A stretch of DNA of 64,000 nt, from positions 20,966,001 to 21,030,000 of the forward strand of contig NC_083379.1 of the NCBI RefSeq assembly GCF_031755915.1. The letters are read 5' to 3'. This document shows, one piece after another, positions 1 to 12,696 of the stretch (position 1 is the stretch's first letter; every line of letters starts with the position of its first letter). Origin of the DNA: Ziziphus jujuba. Lineage: Eukaryota; Streptophyta; Magnoliopsida; Rosales; Rhamnaceae. The position numbers and the translations under genes are program-made. The notes below the pieces were generated by a model, which did not search any database, was not told the DNA's origin, and was given only the letters and a program-made list of their open reading frames with translations.

Positions 1-916
1 TCGGCTTTATCTAAATAAATAAGGAAAATTAACAAGGCAATTTCAGATTTAGCAAAGAAACAAACCAGAATATTAAGAAACTAAAATTTCAAGGATAAAA
101 TTTAGAAAAGAGATTCAAACAACAAGCAAAAGCAATTCGAACAAAGTATGAAATAATTGTTGGTTGTAGTCCTCGTAATTTAGGTCCTTGTCTCAAATCC
201 TTTAATTACTTTTAATCCATCAATTTAGCAAACAATATTCTAATATCCAGAAACTAAAATTGAATAGATAACAACTCCAACAAACATAATTAAATTTTCC
301 AAATTCAAACAAACTCTTGCAATCTTTCAAATCGGCTTTTTACACTTTTTTTTTTTTTAAAAAAAAAAAACTCGGCTTTTTCTTCTTTTCTCCTTTTTTT
401 ATTTTTTTTATTTTAGATCACAAGAAGAATAATATCACACAATCTCAAATAGCATAATCACCACAAAAATGCAAGCTCCAATGCCAACAAAAGTGTCAAA
501 CCCGATTCTATCACAAATCGCACAATTTTAAGGTTTATGCAATATGCTTTTGAATTCCCTTCTTTTTTTTTATTTATTGAATATATGAATGCAACTAATT
601 AAGATTAAAATAGCAAGGAAAAATAAAAAATAAACCAAATTCCTAAGAACTATTCTGTAAAACAACCAACAAACTAGAAAGTAAAAATTTTGTCTAACAA
701 AAGGAATCAAATTCACTAGAAAGCAAAATTTTGTCTAACAAAAGAAATCAAATTCGGCTATGAAGAAAATTTGGTTTTTTTTTTTTTCTTATGCAGAACA
801 TGAATGATTAGAGAAAAAACTTAACCTAATATCAAAATTGTAGAATAACACAAAACAAAAAATAAAAATAAAATAATATATATCAAACATGAACAAAACT
901 TGGCTTTGATACTAAA
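1..916 (-). other. 5' leader of a minus-strand CRM-like LTR retrotransposon (partial)
   Basis: Non-coding leader next to the LTR at 917. It carries the family's A/T tracts and GCCGA-type words also found in the leaders at 22579, 24439, 39225 and 58221. The primer-binding site, read on the minus strand, lies at about 900-914 and is a variant of TGGTATCAGAGCC (TAGTATCAAAGCC). Gag would lie to the left of the window. Confidence 0.65.
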
Positions 917-2060
917 TGATATGAACCTAGATTGACTTGCTCCTAAACCAGTATTATACTAGCCCGGATCAAAATTAAGCTCAGATTCTTATGATCACCT
1001 TAATCCCTAATCAACTTGTAATTAGAAACCTTGGTATATAATGAATACGCCACAATAGGTGATGAATGTCCTATTGATAAGTCAAACTAAAACACTCGAT
1101 CTGTATTTGATGTTTTAGGTGTTTAAAGAAAACAAAGATAATTCTTCCTTACAATTAAATTTCTGTATGAATAATGATATAAGCTCCCATTCCATTGAAA
1201 AATAAGCCCTTAATAGGCTAAAGTTACAAAATATCAAACCCTAAAAAAACTATGTTAATTTAAGCCAATATAGAAAGAAGTTAGGAAAGTGGCCGAAATT
1301 TACAAGTCTTTTCCTAAACAATTTTGGATTAATTAATTTATTAATTTTGAAAAAGGAATTAATTAATTTACAATCAAAATATTAAAATGTCAACCTTTCT
1401 AAATTAATTTGTTTAGTAAATAATTAAATAAAAAGCAAAATAAAAAACTATTTCCTCAAATAAAAAGTCAAATTTCAGATATGGAAAGTAGTTGACTAAT
1501 TTTCCAAATAAGCTGTTTTTGTCCAATCACCAGCTAGTTTAAATTTCAAATCAAATCTAATATGCCATATAGGATGCCAGTTAGGATTAAAACTGGTCCC
1601 CACATGTTGCCAATGATTGGAATGATTAAAGCTTGCTTAGATTACAAGATAGCTTCTTCCCAACACAAAAATAGTGAAATTCGACCATATTAAAGGCTTG
1701 TGCATAAATGATGATTTTGGATACCTTTGCTTCTGGATTATCATGATTCCATGGGCTCTTGGTGAGCTTAAACACGCTGATAGGCTAACAAACTAGTCTC
1801 TTGCTGCCTGAAGTCCATAGATGTACAAAAACAGCATCCCAGGTCTATTTTTACCTTCATAACTTGGATGCATAGTACAGACTTTGAATCTTTGGGTATT
1901 ATCATGCCTTCTTGAGATTTAATAACACCTTGAACAAAACTAACCAGATTATCACTAAATCTCTTAGCTTGTGCCCGAGTGATTGATCCCTTCTTCAGTT
2001 GCATGGGGATCAGCACCCCAACATGTAGTTGATTGTATGGGTACAGCCAGATTCTCATCA
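917..2060 (-). mobile_element. 5' LTR of a CRM-like Ty3/gypsy element
   Basis: This 1,144-bp LTR reads TGATGAGAAT at its minus-strand start (2060) and ends in GGTTCATATCA at 917. The primer-binding site follows directly to the left, so this is a 5' LTR rather than a solo one. Its first part encodes the family's pol C-terminal tail (SITRAQAKRF, minus strand, about 1965-1997). The element sits in the internal tail of an older chromovirus. The expected target duplication is CTTAT (2061-2065), but the other end is outside the window. Confidence 0.85.
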
Positions 2061-2189
2061 CTTATGGAGCAACTATGTGGTAAAAGAGACTACATGGGAG
2101 ACAGATGACTAGATGTGGAATCACTATTCATACTTTTTCCAGCACGAGGGTACGAATTTCATGGATGGAATTTTGTTAAAGGGGTAAGT
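2061..2189 (+). pseudogene. pol C-terminal tail of an older chromovirus
   Basis: A plus-strand reading from about 2086 gives T-T-W-E-T-D-D, then a stop, then a Y/F-rich stretch and HEGTNF. This matches the ATWE...YPHLF...GTNF tail that ends the integrase/chromodomain region of many plant Ty3/gypsy chromoviruses. A purine-rich run (AAAGGGGTAAG, about 2179-2188) follows and would be the polypurine tract just before the LTR. The reading frame is broken, and everything upstream was displaced by the element ending at 2060. Confidence 0.6.
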
Positions 2190-4043
2190 TGTGATGATCT
2201 ATCCCAAGATTAGAATTTTGAATTTAAATTGTATTTAGGGTGAACAAGATTAACTAATTAGATTGTGAATGGGCCTTAAGTTTTAGTTTTTATTAGCTTA
2301 GAATTTTAGGTTGACTGATACATCGTGGCGTAAAGCTTGTCAATATAAGTTCACAGACTGGTGAGATGCTGAATTTTGAGTTATAGTCAAAAAATTATAA
2401 TTCTAGAAAGTTTTTAAATATCAATATTTTATCTCTATCCAATCTAGTCTAGGTTTTTATCTTTTAGTGGATCCAAAGTCTATAAATACCTCAAGAATCA
2501 TGCCTTCATTAAATAAATTGAAAAATATCCATAAAGTCCTAAAACTTTCCCCAGACATGTGGAACCCGAAGCTGGTCAACTTTACTCGTTTCCACCACCA
2601 ATCTGCTCAAAACCGATTTCACCATTTTCAGGCCACTACCCTGTTACACACACCATACCACCTTATGACCTAAATTTTGATGACATAAACCTTTAATTTT
2701 ATACCCAATCTACCGTCGGATGCACCAGGATCGATTGTTCGAAGCTTATGGCGAAGGCTAGTAAGTTTCAGTAGGTTAGATATTTTCCAGCCATTTTAGA
2801 TTGAACCATACCTTCTTTTTTCTATTTTGGACTCTCTAAATCTACTGGCATCCTCTGTCTGTCAAAATTCTTCACGGTTTAAGAGATTTATCAAGATCAA
2901 ATTTAGTATAATTTTTCAATGTGTTTTCTGACAACCGATGATGTTTTTGGACAAAAATGAGCTTTGAATCTTGTTATTCATTCAACAAGCTTTTCATTAA
3001 TATAAAGTTTATGAATTTTGGATGTCGTTTGATAATTTTTTTTATTTTAGAGTCAATTAGTTTAATATTAGATAAATTTAGGCTGTGTTTGGATCCAACT
3101 GGACAAATTGGATGAAATTAAAGTTGAATTAGCATAATTAGGTGTTGTTGAGACCAATTAGGAGGTTTAATTTCATTAAATTGGTCTCCAAATGGAAAAT
3201 CCTATTTTGGGTATCGGGTATTTAGGATTCACAATATAATTGTATAATTTGTATGACAGTATTGGTAGACTGATAAGTGATGATTATTTAGATTATGGTT
3301 ATTGGAATTTGTATTGTTACTTTTGGTTTTTAATATTTGAAAGATAATCGTTTAATTAATTTTATAAATTATGGTTTGATTTTATTATTTTATGTCATTT
3401 AATGAACCAAAAAAACATTTTATGATTTTGGGGAACTATTCGAGTTTTGGTGAAACTGTTTTCCAAAGCAGGAGACTTTATAATGAGTGAATGAAAGATT
3501 TTTAGGGAAATTTTTTAGTAAGTGTAATTATTTTCAAAACTTTAATTTTATTCACTCTCTGAGCTTCTCTTATAGTTCCATTTTTTGTCCTAAATAAAAA
3601 TATTGCTCCTCTAGGCCTCGGCTGACAATTGATACGTACTATGTTTGGGTACCATTTCATCATATTCACCTTTATATATTTCGTCATTATCATATCTTCA
3701 TATTTAGCACCTTTCCGCTACTATTGTATTATCTCTTTTCTACTTTCCCATGAAACTATTATCTATTTTATTTTATTTATCTTTGAACTCATATGCGTCA
3801 TTTTTAGTATGCTATAGTGGATTGACCTAACATATATGTTTATTTCTATTTTTCTTTCTCTTGAATTGAAAACTTTAATTGTATACTTATGATTTGAGAA
3901 TTTCCATTGAAAGCATTTGTTATTCTCTATTATACTACAGGTTGCTTAGGGTTTTCCTAGGCCATACCATCTTGGATGCTTAGAAGTGGACCTAGGAGCA
4001 TTCTTGTTAATATGTATATGTTTGTGTAGTTAGTCTCTTGTCA
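2190..4043 (+). mobile_element. 3' LTR of an older Ty3/gypsy (chromovirus-type) element
   Basis: Starts TGTGATGATC after a polypurine-like run. It aligns in segments with the LTR-like block at 8376-11050: both share TGT(A/G)A..ATC, a stretch around 2300-2440 matching 8480-8600, and a stretch around 2990-3230 matching 9170-9420. The 3' boundary near 4043 (...CTTGTCA) is inferred from similarity to the second copy and is uncertain. The LTR is old and shows no intact reading frame. Confidence 0.6.
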
Positions 4044-6000
4044 TGTCATGATGGATTTTGTTTTATTTTTCTATCATAACCGCATTTATCAGCCTATAGA
4101 TCTTTTCAAGGACTAAATTTAAATATATATTTAAAATTTTATATAAATTTAATAAAATATTACAAGAACGAAGTTAATTTTATCAGGACTTATATAAACA
4201 TTAAATATATTTTTAAATATCTACTTTTAGATTTTTTTTAAGGATTGATAAATAAAGTTGTAATGAAAAATCTATCATAATATCATACTAACTTTGGTTT
4301 TACGTAATTTACCCAATTCCTCATCTTCAATCCCATTTGGATCGGATACAAATATTATTATTGATGTATTCCTATATTCTTTAATTTATACTTAACGTGT
4401 AGATTTTTGGTAAATATTAACGTGTAGATTACAGTCTTCTTTCTCTTTCCTTTTTTTTTTTGGGGAAGAAGCGTAGATTACAGTCTTGTATAAGGCCAAA
4501 AAGAACGAAACTTGTTCATAGTCTTCAATTTTATTTTATTTTTTTTCTGTCAATGAAATAGTATTTTTTGGGCTTCAAAGTTGCCACTAAAGTTAATTAC
4601 CAAAACTACAAAAAGAAGCTGCCACTAGACTTGACTTGTCGGTGGCGTGTCTGTTTCTCACCCGGCCTTTGTACTTGGGACAGGGTTTTATATATAATAT
4701 TAATTATAAAGCAGTTTTTTTACTTCTTTCTAAAAATAATAATAGTAAATAAAGTAGTCTTTTACTTTGTAGCGAAACTTCTTTATCTTTTTATTATGCG
4801 AACTTTTGTCAAAGATCGTTGTCTTTGTGTTTTTATGTATCCCACCTGACGTCTTGTGAACACATGGAAATAAAAGTGAAAGGAAGTCAAAGATTAAACA
4901 AATGAAAACATATAATATTTTTGAATTTCTTCAGTCAAGTGTGACTTGCTCTCCCTTAATTTTTGTCTGTATCTTGGAAATTTCGTCATCGAAATTGCTG
5001 GGATTCTTCCATAAGCGAAATCGATATTATATACGTCAAGACTACCAACCCCCCTCCATATCGGTTCCTATGAATCAAAACCCAAAATAGAGTTGAAAAT
5101 TAACCAAAAAATAAATAAATAATAAATTTAGAAAATAAAAATTAACTTAATTAATAAATCACTTACACTTACAATGCAGATTGTGCAGGTTGTGCATGGA
5201 ATACAAAATAAATAAATAAAAATTTGTTGTTAATAATTAAAAAAAAAGGGAGGAATATTCATGTTGAATAAAAGCAACCGACCGGCAATGAAACATTGGT
5301 CCACATGTTGGAGTAATTTTTGTATTTCCCAAGTTAAACAGTAATAGTCAAACATAGATATATGAGAAGCTAGCTAGAAAGGATTTATTTCCAATCTTCA
5401 ACCAAAAAATAGTTTCTCTATGTAATAAATAACTAGTTTGTATAAAAATCATAAAAAAAGAAGAAGTTAAAACACATTTTGACAACTATTTAAATTATTA
5501 AATCTCTTATTTTTTATCATCTAAACTTTAAAAAGCTACATTTAAATTATTGTTTTCTTTTTTGTCATTTAAAAGCCATTTTAATAGATTAATTTTGTAA
5601 AATTAATCATACTCAAATTCTATTGAAAAAAAATTATTCTGTTTATTTTATTTTCATCTAATGTTCATGGCTTAATTTTGCTAATTCAGTTGAAACAAAT
5701 GAAAAAGTGCACGAAAATGACAAAACAGTAATAGTAGTAATGTGACACTTTTTAAAATTTAGATGGCAAAATACAAAAAGTGTAACAACTAGAATATTAA
5801 ACCCAATAATAATAATAATAATAAGCTGAAAATCTGACTCTTAACATTCATACATGCACATGTTTTGAGTTGATTATATACAATAGTTTCAAGAATTGCC
5901 CAAATTTTATCCGTTTTATAAGTTATATTATATTCCATATATACTATACATATATTTACGCACGCGCACACACTCACACACATATATATATGTCAGAAAA
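4044..6000. other. AT-rich intergenic DNA, no gene recognised
   Basis: Only short unsupported reading frames are present (for example 4568-4849). I found no protein motif, RNA gene or clear mobile element. A short AAT microsatellite lies at about 5806-5823, followed by CA/TA-rich simple sequence near 5960-5990. Confidence 0.6.
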
Positions 6001-6110
6001 AGTGTTTGAATTATTCAAAAAAAAAAAAAAGAAAAACGAAAAAAGTGTTTGAATTATTCAAAAAATAAAAAAAGAAAAAAGAAAAAAGTGTTTGAATTTA
6101 TAAAGTAAAG
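6001..6110. repeat. three-copy 43-bp direct repeat
   Basis: The word AGTGTTTGAATT recurs at 6001, 6044 and 6087, exactly 43 bp apart. Each copy is followed by an A-rich stretch with GAAAAA interruptions. Copies one and two also share the flanking ATTCAAAAA. Confidence 0.85.
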
Positions 6111-6359
6111 CATTTCAATTTGTTAAAACTTTGAACGCTACAGAAATTTCTACACAGGTTCTAAAATAATAGTAAATAAAACAATTACAAGACAAAAATG
6201 CTTTGTGGTTTGTTACGTAGGGAACGTGGACGGTGGCAATGATATGCGCAACGACAACTTTCTTGAAAAGTGCATAGAAGATGGACAGAAGTCTCTACTC
6301 AATTTCTCTTCCTTTGCGTGCCTTAGGTGTGGTAATTTGTGTCCTTAGGTTGAATTTGT

Positions 6360-6960
6360 ATGATGCATTTAATAATTATATCAAAAATATTTATTTTTAA
6401 TTTGATCATTTATTAATAATATTAGATATCTAAAATACTAATTCGATTTATTTATAAATAGATAAAATCGACACGATCTATTTAATATGATTACTTTAAT
6501 ATATCGTATTTACCTATTAACCTATTAATCTGAATATTGACATGTTAATTTAAAAATTAACCTATTTATTGAAATTAATCTATTAATAATAAAAATTACT
6601 TTTAAACATTTATTTTTAAAAAAAATTAATAATAAAATATTACTTTTATAAATTTAATTTATAATATTTTTCACTTATTAAATAATATATTATGGGTAAA
6701 ACCATAATTTAAATTAAATTTAAATAGATTGTAATAGGTATATAATGGTGTCGGATTGAAACTGATAGGTTTAATAAATAGTTCATAACGGATCAATTTC
6801 GAGTTAAATAGGTCAATGCAAAAATAACACGATAAATAATCGTGTTAAATGTGTTGACCCAATTATGATCCAAATCCATTTATGATAAATTCAAACCCAT
6901 TTATTTCGTGTCGTTTTTGAATCGTGATGTCGTATCATGATCCAAATTGCCAGCCCTAGT
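6360..6960 (-). repeat. AT-rich dispersed repeat
   Basis: A 0.6-kb block rich in AATTTAAATAGATT-type words that ends in CCAAATTGCCAGCCC (about 6945-6958). It contains repeated CGTGT/ACACGA words and GACCCA(A/T)-type motifs. It resembles widespread dispersed repeats of dicot genomes that begin with GGGCTGGCAATTTGG when read on the minus strand; that comparison is from memory. The left boundary is approximate, and no terminal repeats or target duplication were established. Confidence 0.4.
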
Positions 6961-7900
6961 GAAAAAGTGCTCATCTATAATTTTTATTTTTATTTTTATT
7001 TTTCATTTTTATTTATTTATTTATTTTTGTGTCTACTCTACGTTTAAAAGCGCTCATCTATAGTTGGTTAATTACCACCTCCCGCTCTTCAAGCTCCGGT
7101 TGGCTATTTTTCATATGTAAAAATAGTTATTTACATATTCATTTATTTCACAAATTTTAGAAATATTGTTAGTAACTTTTGCGTCTTGATCATGTGTGGT
7201 TCTGACTAAAAGTTTATTAATGAGTAAATTTAGGAACTTTTTTGATATATTAGGAGTTGGTGTTCGGAAAATTACATTTAATATGTCAATAATACAGGTA
7301 TCACTATGTCGGCCAATTTTATTTATGAACTACGATGGGATACTACTTTTAATGTATAGATATAGGCATAATAACCTAACAAATATTAATGTATTTGATG
7401 ATATGTACTTATGTTTACACGTAAATCTTTTATTTATTATTTTTCAAAAAAATGAAAATATTGCCATTTTATTTGGTATCTAAAAATAAATTAATCTGAT
7501 ATTTTATATCTCATAATCATAAAATAATAATAACTTAAACTTTGTGGTAGGCATAATTTTTTTTTTTTAAATAACTTAATTAGATGCATGGTATGCATCA
7601 ATTGGATACCTTAATATGCCTATCGGAAAAGTTTATAAAACTATTTGAAGATTTTATTATTTTTAGAATTAATAATTTTTTAAGTATAAATAGGTTTAAA
7701 GGGGCGAAAAAGAAGGAAAAGAAAAGAATACACATAGTGTGTGTATATATATATAACCAATTTATTATCAGATAAGGTTGATATTATTAAATTTATTTGT
7801 TTATTTTAAAAACTAGGCCCTTGGTTCATCTTGCTAAAAAAACTTTCTACTTTCCCAACCAAACATATATCTTGCTATAATGGAAAAAGCAAGAAATTTA
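6961..7900. other. AT-rich intergenic DNA, no gene recognised
   Basis: The open frame at 7196-7483 and others here have no recognisable motif and the composition of AT-rich non-coding DNA. A TG/TA simple repeat lies at about 7737-7754. Confidence 0.55.
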
Positions 7901-8340
7901 GGATATGTTTAACATACAGAATGGTCATTCATGATAAAATAGGAATAAACTATGTATAAGAATAAAAAATTAAAAAACAGTCATTCCTCTCTATATAAAT
8001 GTTAAAAATATTGAATAAGAATCATTTTTAAAAATATTTTTGATTTCAAAAATTTTCAAATTTGGTATAAATTTTTCAGAATTTTATTTTAATATTTACT
8101 TATGTATTTTTACTGTATGATAATCCATTTAAATCTAAATTTATCAAAATATGGTAAATATATTTTTGAAGTATCTAAATTAGAAAGCAAGAATAACAAT
8201 TTTGAGATTTTTAAAGGAATAATTATTCCTTCCCATGGAGGTTGTTATTACCAAATTTAGAAGCGTACCAAATGCATGAAAAATCAAATGTGTAGAATAG
8301 CTACCTTATTTATGCATCTATTCCAAAAGCTAAACAAGCC
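7901..8340. mobile_element. MITE-like element with imperfect terminal inverted repeats
   Basis: The left end GGATATGTTTAAC...GAAT (7901) and the reverse complement of the right end, GGCTTGTTTAGC...GAAT (8340), match at most positions over about 24 bp. The 440-bp interior is AT-rich and non-coding. Size, AT content and end sequence fit a hAT-type MITE, but I could not confirm an 8-bp target duplication. Confidence 0.35.
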
Positions 8341-8375
8341 TTTTAATTTAAATATTTAAAAATGTTACAAATAAT

Positions 8376-11050
8376 TGTAACAATCCATACCAAAGCATTT
8401 CTATTGTACAAGTTTGATCAAATTTGATCAAGTAGACCATATGTGGGTCCTAGGTTGATTTTTATATAGTTAAGGTTTTGATTTGACTTATGTATCATTG
8501 TGTAAAGCTCATCGGTACGAGTTCATAGACTAGCAACATCTAAAATTTTGAATTATAGTTAAAAAGTTATAGTTTTAAGAAGTTTTAAACATCAATATTA
8601 CATAAATGTCCAAACGAGTCTCATAGTTTCATTTGTTAGTGACCTAAGACCCTAATTAAGTGGTGGAGAGCATGCGTAATAGTGAAAAAAATCCAAAATA
8701 CCAATTTTGTCTATAAAACCTGAGAAAGCTCTCCTCAAATCCATGGATTTTAATTGGGTCAACTCAAACCTATTTCCATATAAAATGGGTCACCATAGAT
8801 TTCCATTTTTCAGCCATCACCAAGGTATATGTGCTAAACCAATAGGAATCCCATCCCATCACCAACAAAATCTTAAAATTTAACAACCTAACTTCGTCGA
8901 ATGCTTCTGGATTTGGCCGGAAGTTATGGCAACACTATTGTAAGTCTCCCATGGATTGGTGAGAATTTTGACCATGTTAGGTTGACCCACACAACCCTTC
9001 CCCTTAATTTGGACCCTCAAAATCCACTTCCAGCGTTCATTTGCCATGGTTTTTCACCGTTTGAAATATCCATCAATGGAAAATTTGGTTGAGCATTTCG
9101 ATGAGTTTTTTTACCATCGATGACACCTTTGGATGAAGGTGAGTATACCATGTATTTCTTATCTCTTGGGTTTTTTTATCAATGTAAATTTGTGAATTTT
9201 AGATATCGTTTGATAATTTTTTTATTTTTGGATCAATTAATTAAATATTAGTAAAATTAGGCCGTGTTTTAATAAAAATTGAATAAATTGGACAAAACTG
9301 AAGTTGAATTAGAGTAATTAAATATTAATAAGACTCATTGGAAGGTTTAATATTGTAAAATTGGCCTTCAAGGGAAAAACTCAAATTTGGATACTGGATC
9401 CTAACTGTTTATGATATAATTGAACCATTTGATATTCAATTTACGTAATTTTATACTTGTGAGTGGTTATATTTTTAAATGAATTTGGGCATGCTAGTAT
9501 AATATACATATGGTTTGAATATGATACATACATTATTTGATTTAAATGGTTATTTTATGCATATGTGAATAATTGCTTTTACATATACATGTTATCATTT
9601 GTTGTGAATTTTGACAACATTTTAAGTGATTCCAATAATGAACTTGTGAATCTTGGTATTTAAATATCTTTATTTTTGAATTAATGTTTTAATCTATTCA
9701 GAAAATAATTGATTTTGAGAAAGTAAATCAGAAATTGTATGTATTTTTAAGCATGTTTTTGTGATTAGTGCTTAAAATAATTTATGGTGATTTGGAATTT
9801 TTTGGAATATTTAAATAAATTGTTAGACTTGAATGTTGAATTATGTTTTATAGTATAATATTGTTTTGAAAAGTGGAAAAATATGGTTTTGGAAAGATTG
9901 TATTATCAATATTATACTGTTATTTTTAATTGATATACCTTATAATATCAGTGTCTTTTTTTAATATAATATTATAGCACGTAGTGCCACGATACCTATA
10001 GTATACTAAGGGTCATAAGGTGGCTTCATCCCACAAGTTCATTACTGCTATGATGCTTTTTGTATACTAAAGATCATGAATTAAGTTCATCTTGTAGATT
10101 TGTAATGCCACAATGTCTTTAGGACGCTAAAGGTCATGATGTAGAGCCATCCTATAGGTTCGTTTTTTTTTTTTTTTTCACTATCCGATGGTGTTTCGAA
10201 ATACTATGTGCGATTTGGCAGTGCCAACTATATCGTAGGGCACATTATTTATGTTTCTCGGTACATTGTCAATTTTTTTATATTTATAATTTTAATACAC
10301 TTTTCATAATTATTTTATGAAATTATATTTGTATTATTTTAAGCTTAATATTTATATCTTGATTGATTTAGTTTATAATATTTTTTATGGACATTAATTT
10401 ATACTATTTAATATCAGTTTTATGATATTGATTTGGAGTACAAGTTGGATTTTTAGAAATGATTTTTAAACGAAAATTTTTTGGAAAGAATGGAATGAGA
10501 GGTTTTAAGAGAAAGATTTACAGAAATAAAATATTATTTTTATTTACTATGCTACTCATTGAATTATCTTTATCTCATATTTTATTTGTTTTTAAATTCA
10601 TTCCTCTAAGTTTAGGTAAATAATGGACAATCTACCTAATATATCACTTATTATTTCATGATTCTTACAGTATCAACAGTATTTATCTTTCCCTAACTAT
10701 CTATGTTTTTCTAAATTTATTTGCATCAGTTGTATATTACTTAATTTTCAGATACTCTTAAATGTTTGAACTAAATATTGAATACGGTGGTGACCATAGC
10801 ATATATGTATAGTAATTGTTTGTGGTAAGATGAGTTCTTGATATTGACTATAACCATGGACTTACATGTTGTTGTGACTCTATCTTTATATATTGAGGTA
10901 TTATTCGACTTTATCTTCTTCTTCTTTTTTTTTTTTTTCCACGATGAGATGAGGTTCTATTAAATTTTCTTTAGAGATTGCTCAGTGAAACTTCCCTAGG
11001 CGGAACTACTCGAAAATCCTAGGAGGATCTTTGGGAGGGAAGACTTGTCA
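8376..11050 (+). mobile_element. LTR (probably solo) of an older Ty3/gypsy family
   Basis: Starts TGTAACAATCC at 8376 and is collinear in segments with the LTR at 2190-4043. It contains the CTACTCATTGA motif near 10551 that is common in long chromovirus LTRs. The 3' end near 11050 (ACTTGTCA) is inferred from that comparison. No primer-binding site follows and no pol is nearby, so it is probably solo. No target duplication was found (left flank ATAAT), so the ends remain tentative. Confidence 0.55.
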
Positions 11051-11759
11051 TGACCATGGGGAAAAATGATGCACTTAAATATTTAAAATATACCCCTTTG
11101 GATGGCCCAATTGGTAATAACGAGAGGCAATAACATAAGATCCTAAATTTAAGTTTGGTGATCAAATCACAACTTAACAAAAAATCTTAACACAAACGAC
11201 CGTAATTTATTAGTGAAACGCACCCATTCCCACTGTAGACATTCTACTATAAATTCACCCATCAAGTGGTATGTATGATCTTATGAGTAAGATTATAAGC
11301 ATAGAAAGAATAATCAAATACATTGAAGTATTAATTACAAAATGAATTACAATTGAATAATTTGCAAACCTTTTGATTTCAAAAGGAAAAAAATAAAAGA
11401 AAAAAAGAAAAAAAAAGTTTTACAATTTATATATTGACCCCTAAATTTGGAAGACCTATGCTTTATATATTACAATTAACATTAATTGAATCAACGAAGA
11501 TAGGTCTAGGATCGTTACAAAATGAATCGAAGAATTAAATTAAAGATTGTACAATTTATTGAACTCTAAATCAACAAATGTGTTAGCATCTGTAACTTAT
11601 ATATATATATATATATAGCTGTTTTCTCCTGCACAAAATTTAAAAAATTAACGAATTTTTTTAACAAAAAATAATTTTAATAAAAAATAAACCTTCACTC
11701 TGCCCTTTTTGACTTGTTGTGAAGTAATTAAATATTTGGCCAAAAAAAAGAAATCAATA
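11051..11759. other. intergenic DNA downstream of the TIR gene
   Basis: AT-rich with a TA microsatellite at about 11598-11619. It holds the 3' flank of the TIR gene. I saw no convincing polyadenylation signal and no other gene. Confidence 0.5.
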
Positions 11760-12696
11760 TCAGCAATTCTGCACGTATCCGGTACGGTACTCGTATGGCA
11801 GTTCTTCTTCTACCTCGAGCATATTTTCCATAACCGCGTCTGAAGCAGTTTGTAGGAACTCCGACCAGTCCCTATAGCACCCAAATACAAAATAAAGAAG
11901 AATCAATATCAGAAACACAAACGTATGCACGCATGCATATACATATATATGGCTAACAATTTTCTAAGGTAAAGTGATAACGTTTTAAATATATCATCTC
12001 AATTAATAATCTTAAATATATCATCTCAATGAATAATTTACTGTTAAAATTCTAAGTAAGATATATTCTCAATAGATCCAAATCGTATATATATATATAT
12101 ATATATATTACGTGTGAATTTTTAGATTGAACAGTAATCTATAGAAAACCATGAGGATGTCTATTATTAATATAACGAGCTCAGACAACATACCCTCGAG
12201 AAGAATCGAAGGTAATTCCGACGGTATATTTGGCTTCTTCAAGCGCCCAATTGAATCTCCGAAGCTCATTGGCTGGACAATTTTTGGTGTCCTTAACCCT
12301 GAGCTGGGAGGGCTTGACATTGTAGAAAATTGGGATGACCCTTTTACTAGATTCCATTAGAAGAGCCAACTCATGTAGACAAAAATAAGAGTCGCAGTAA
12401 TGGGGCGAAAACACCGCAACCCCGACTTTACAACTACGAATGGCGATGTCGATTTTCTCGAACAATTTCTCACCTGGTTTCATGTTCTTGCTGTCCAGAA
12501 ATGGATGCAGGCCCAGCCTTGAAAGGTGGTAATAAAGCAAACCAGAAGCGTTTCTCTTCGTATCGATTCCCCGGTGGTTTATGAAGACGTCGCAGGGAAA
12601 CTGGGGTATGGCTATAGTATGGATTCGGTTACAACGGCCAAAAACTTGATCAAAAGGAAACTTGTTGGTAAAAAGAACTTTTGTTGCTCTCTGCAT
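11760..12696 (-). CDS. TIR-only domain protein (two exons), predicted NADase-type immune signalling protein
   Basis: Exon 1 is 12696-12194 and exon 2 is 11871-11760, joined across a 322-bp intron with GT donor (12193-12192) and AG acceptor (11873-11872) in phase 2. The product is 204 residues. Residues 35-170 form a TIR domain: strand A is CDVFINHRGIDTKRN (35-49), PFLDSKNMKPGEKL follows at 65-78, and SPHYCDSYFCLHELALL spans 97-113. E109 in CLHEL is the position of the catalytic glutamate of plant TIR NADases. Exon 2 supplies the usual closing helix (DWSEFLQTASD) and an acidic tail; without splicing the frame stops after only YVV. There is no NB-ARC or LRR coding within several kb, so this is a TIR-only protein. 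From memory, the FINHRGxDTK start and short length match the TIR-only clade conserved across flowering plants. Such proteins hydrolyse NAD+ and signal through EDS1-type partners. Its GC content is clearly higher than its surroundings. The start codon is the first in-frame Met; the first 33 residues are not TIR. The intron holds a TA microsatellite (12086-12109). Confidence 0.85.

Noticed and set aside
2467..2673. 68-codon open frame.
   Set aside because: Inside an old LTR, no motif, not preserved in the related LTR at 8376.
2190..11050. The LTRs at 2190 and 8376 as the two ends of one element.
   Set aside because: The first is preceded by a pol tail and so is a 3' LTR. The two differ greatly in length, and the 4.3 kb between them has no retroelement coding.
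11760..12696. TIR gene as the first exon of a full TIR-NB-LRR gene.
   Set aside because: No P-loop, GLPL, MHD or LRR coding is visible on the minus strand downstream, and the second exon ends in a proper stop after the TIR domain.
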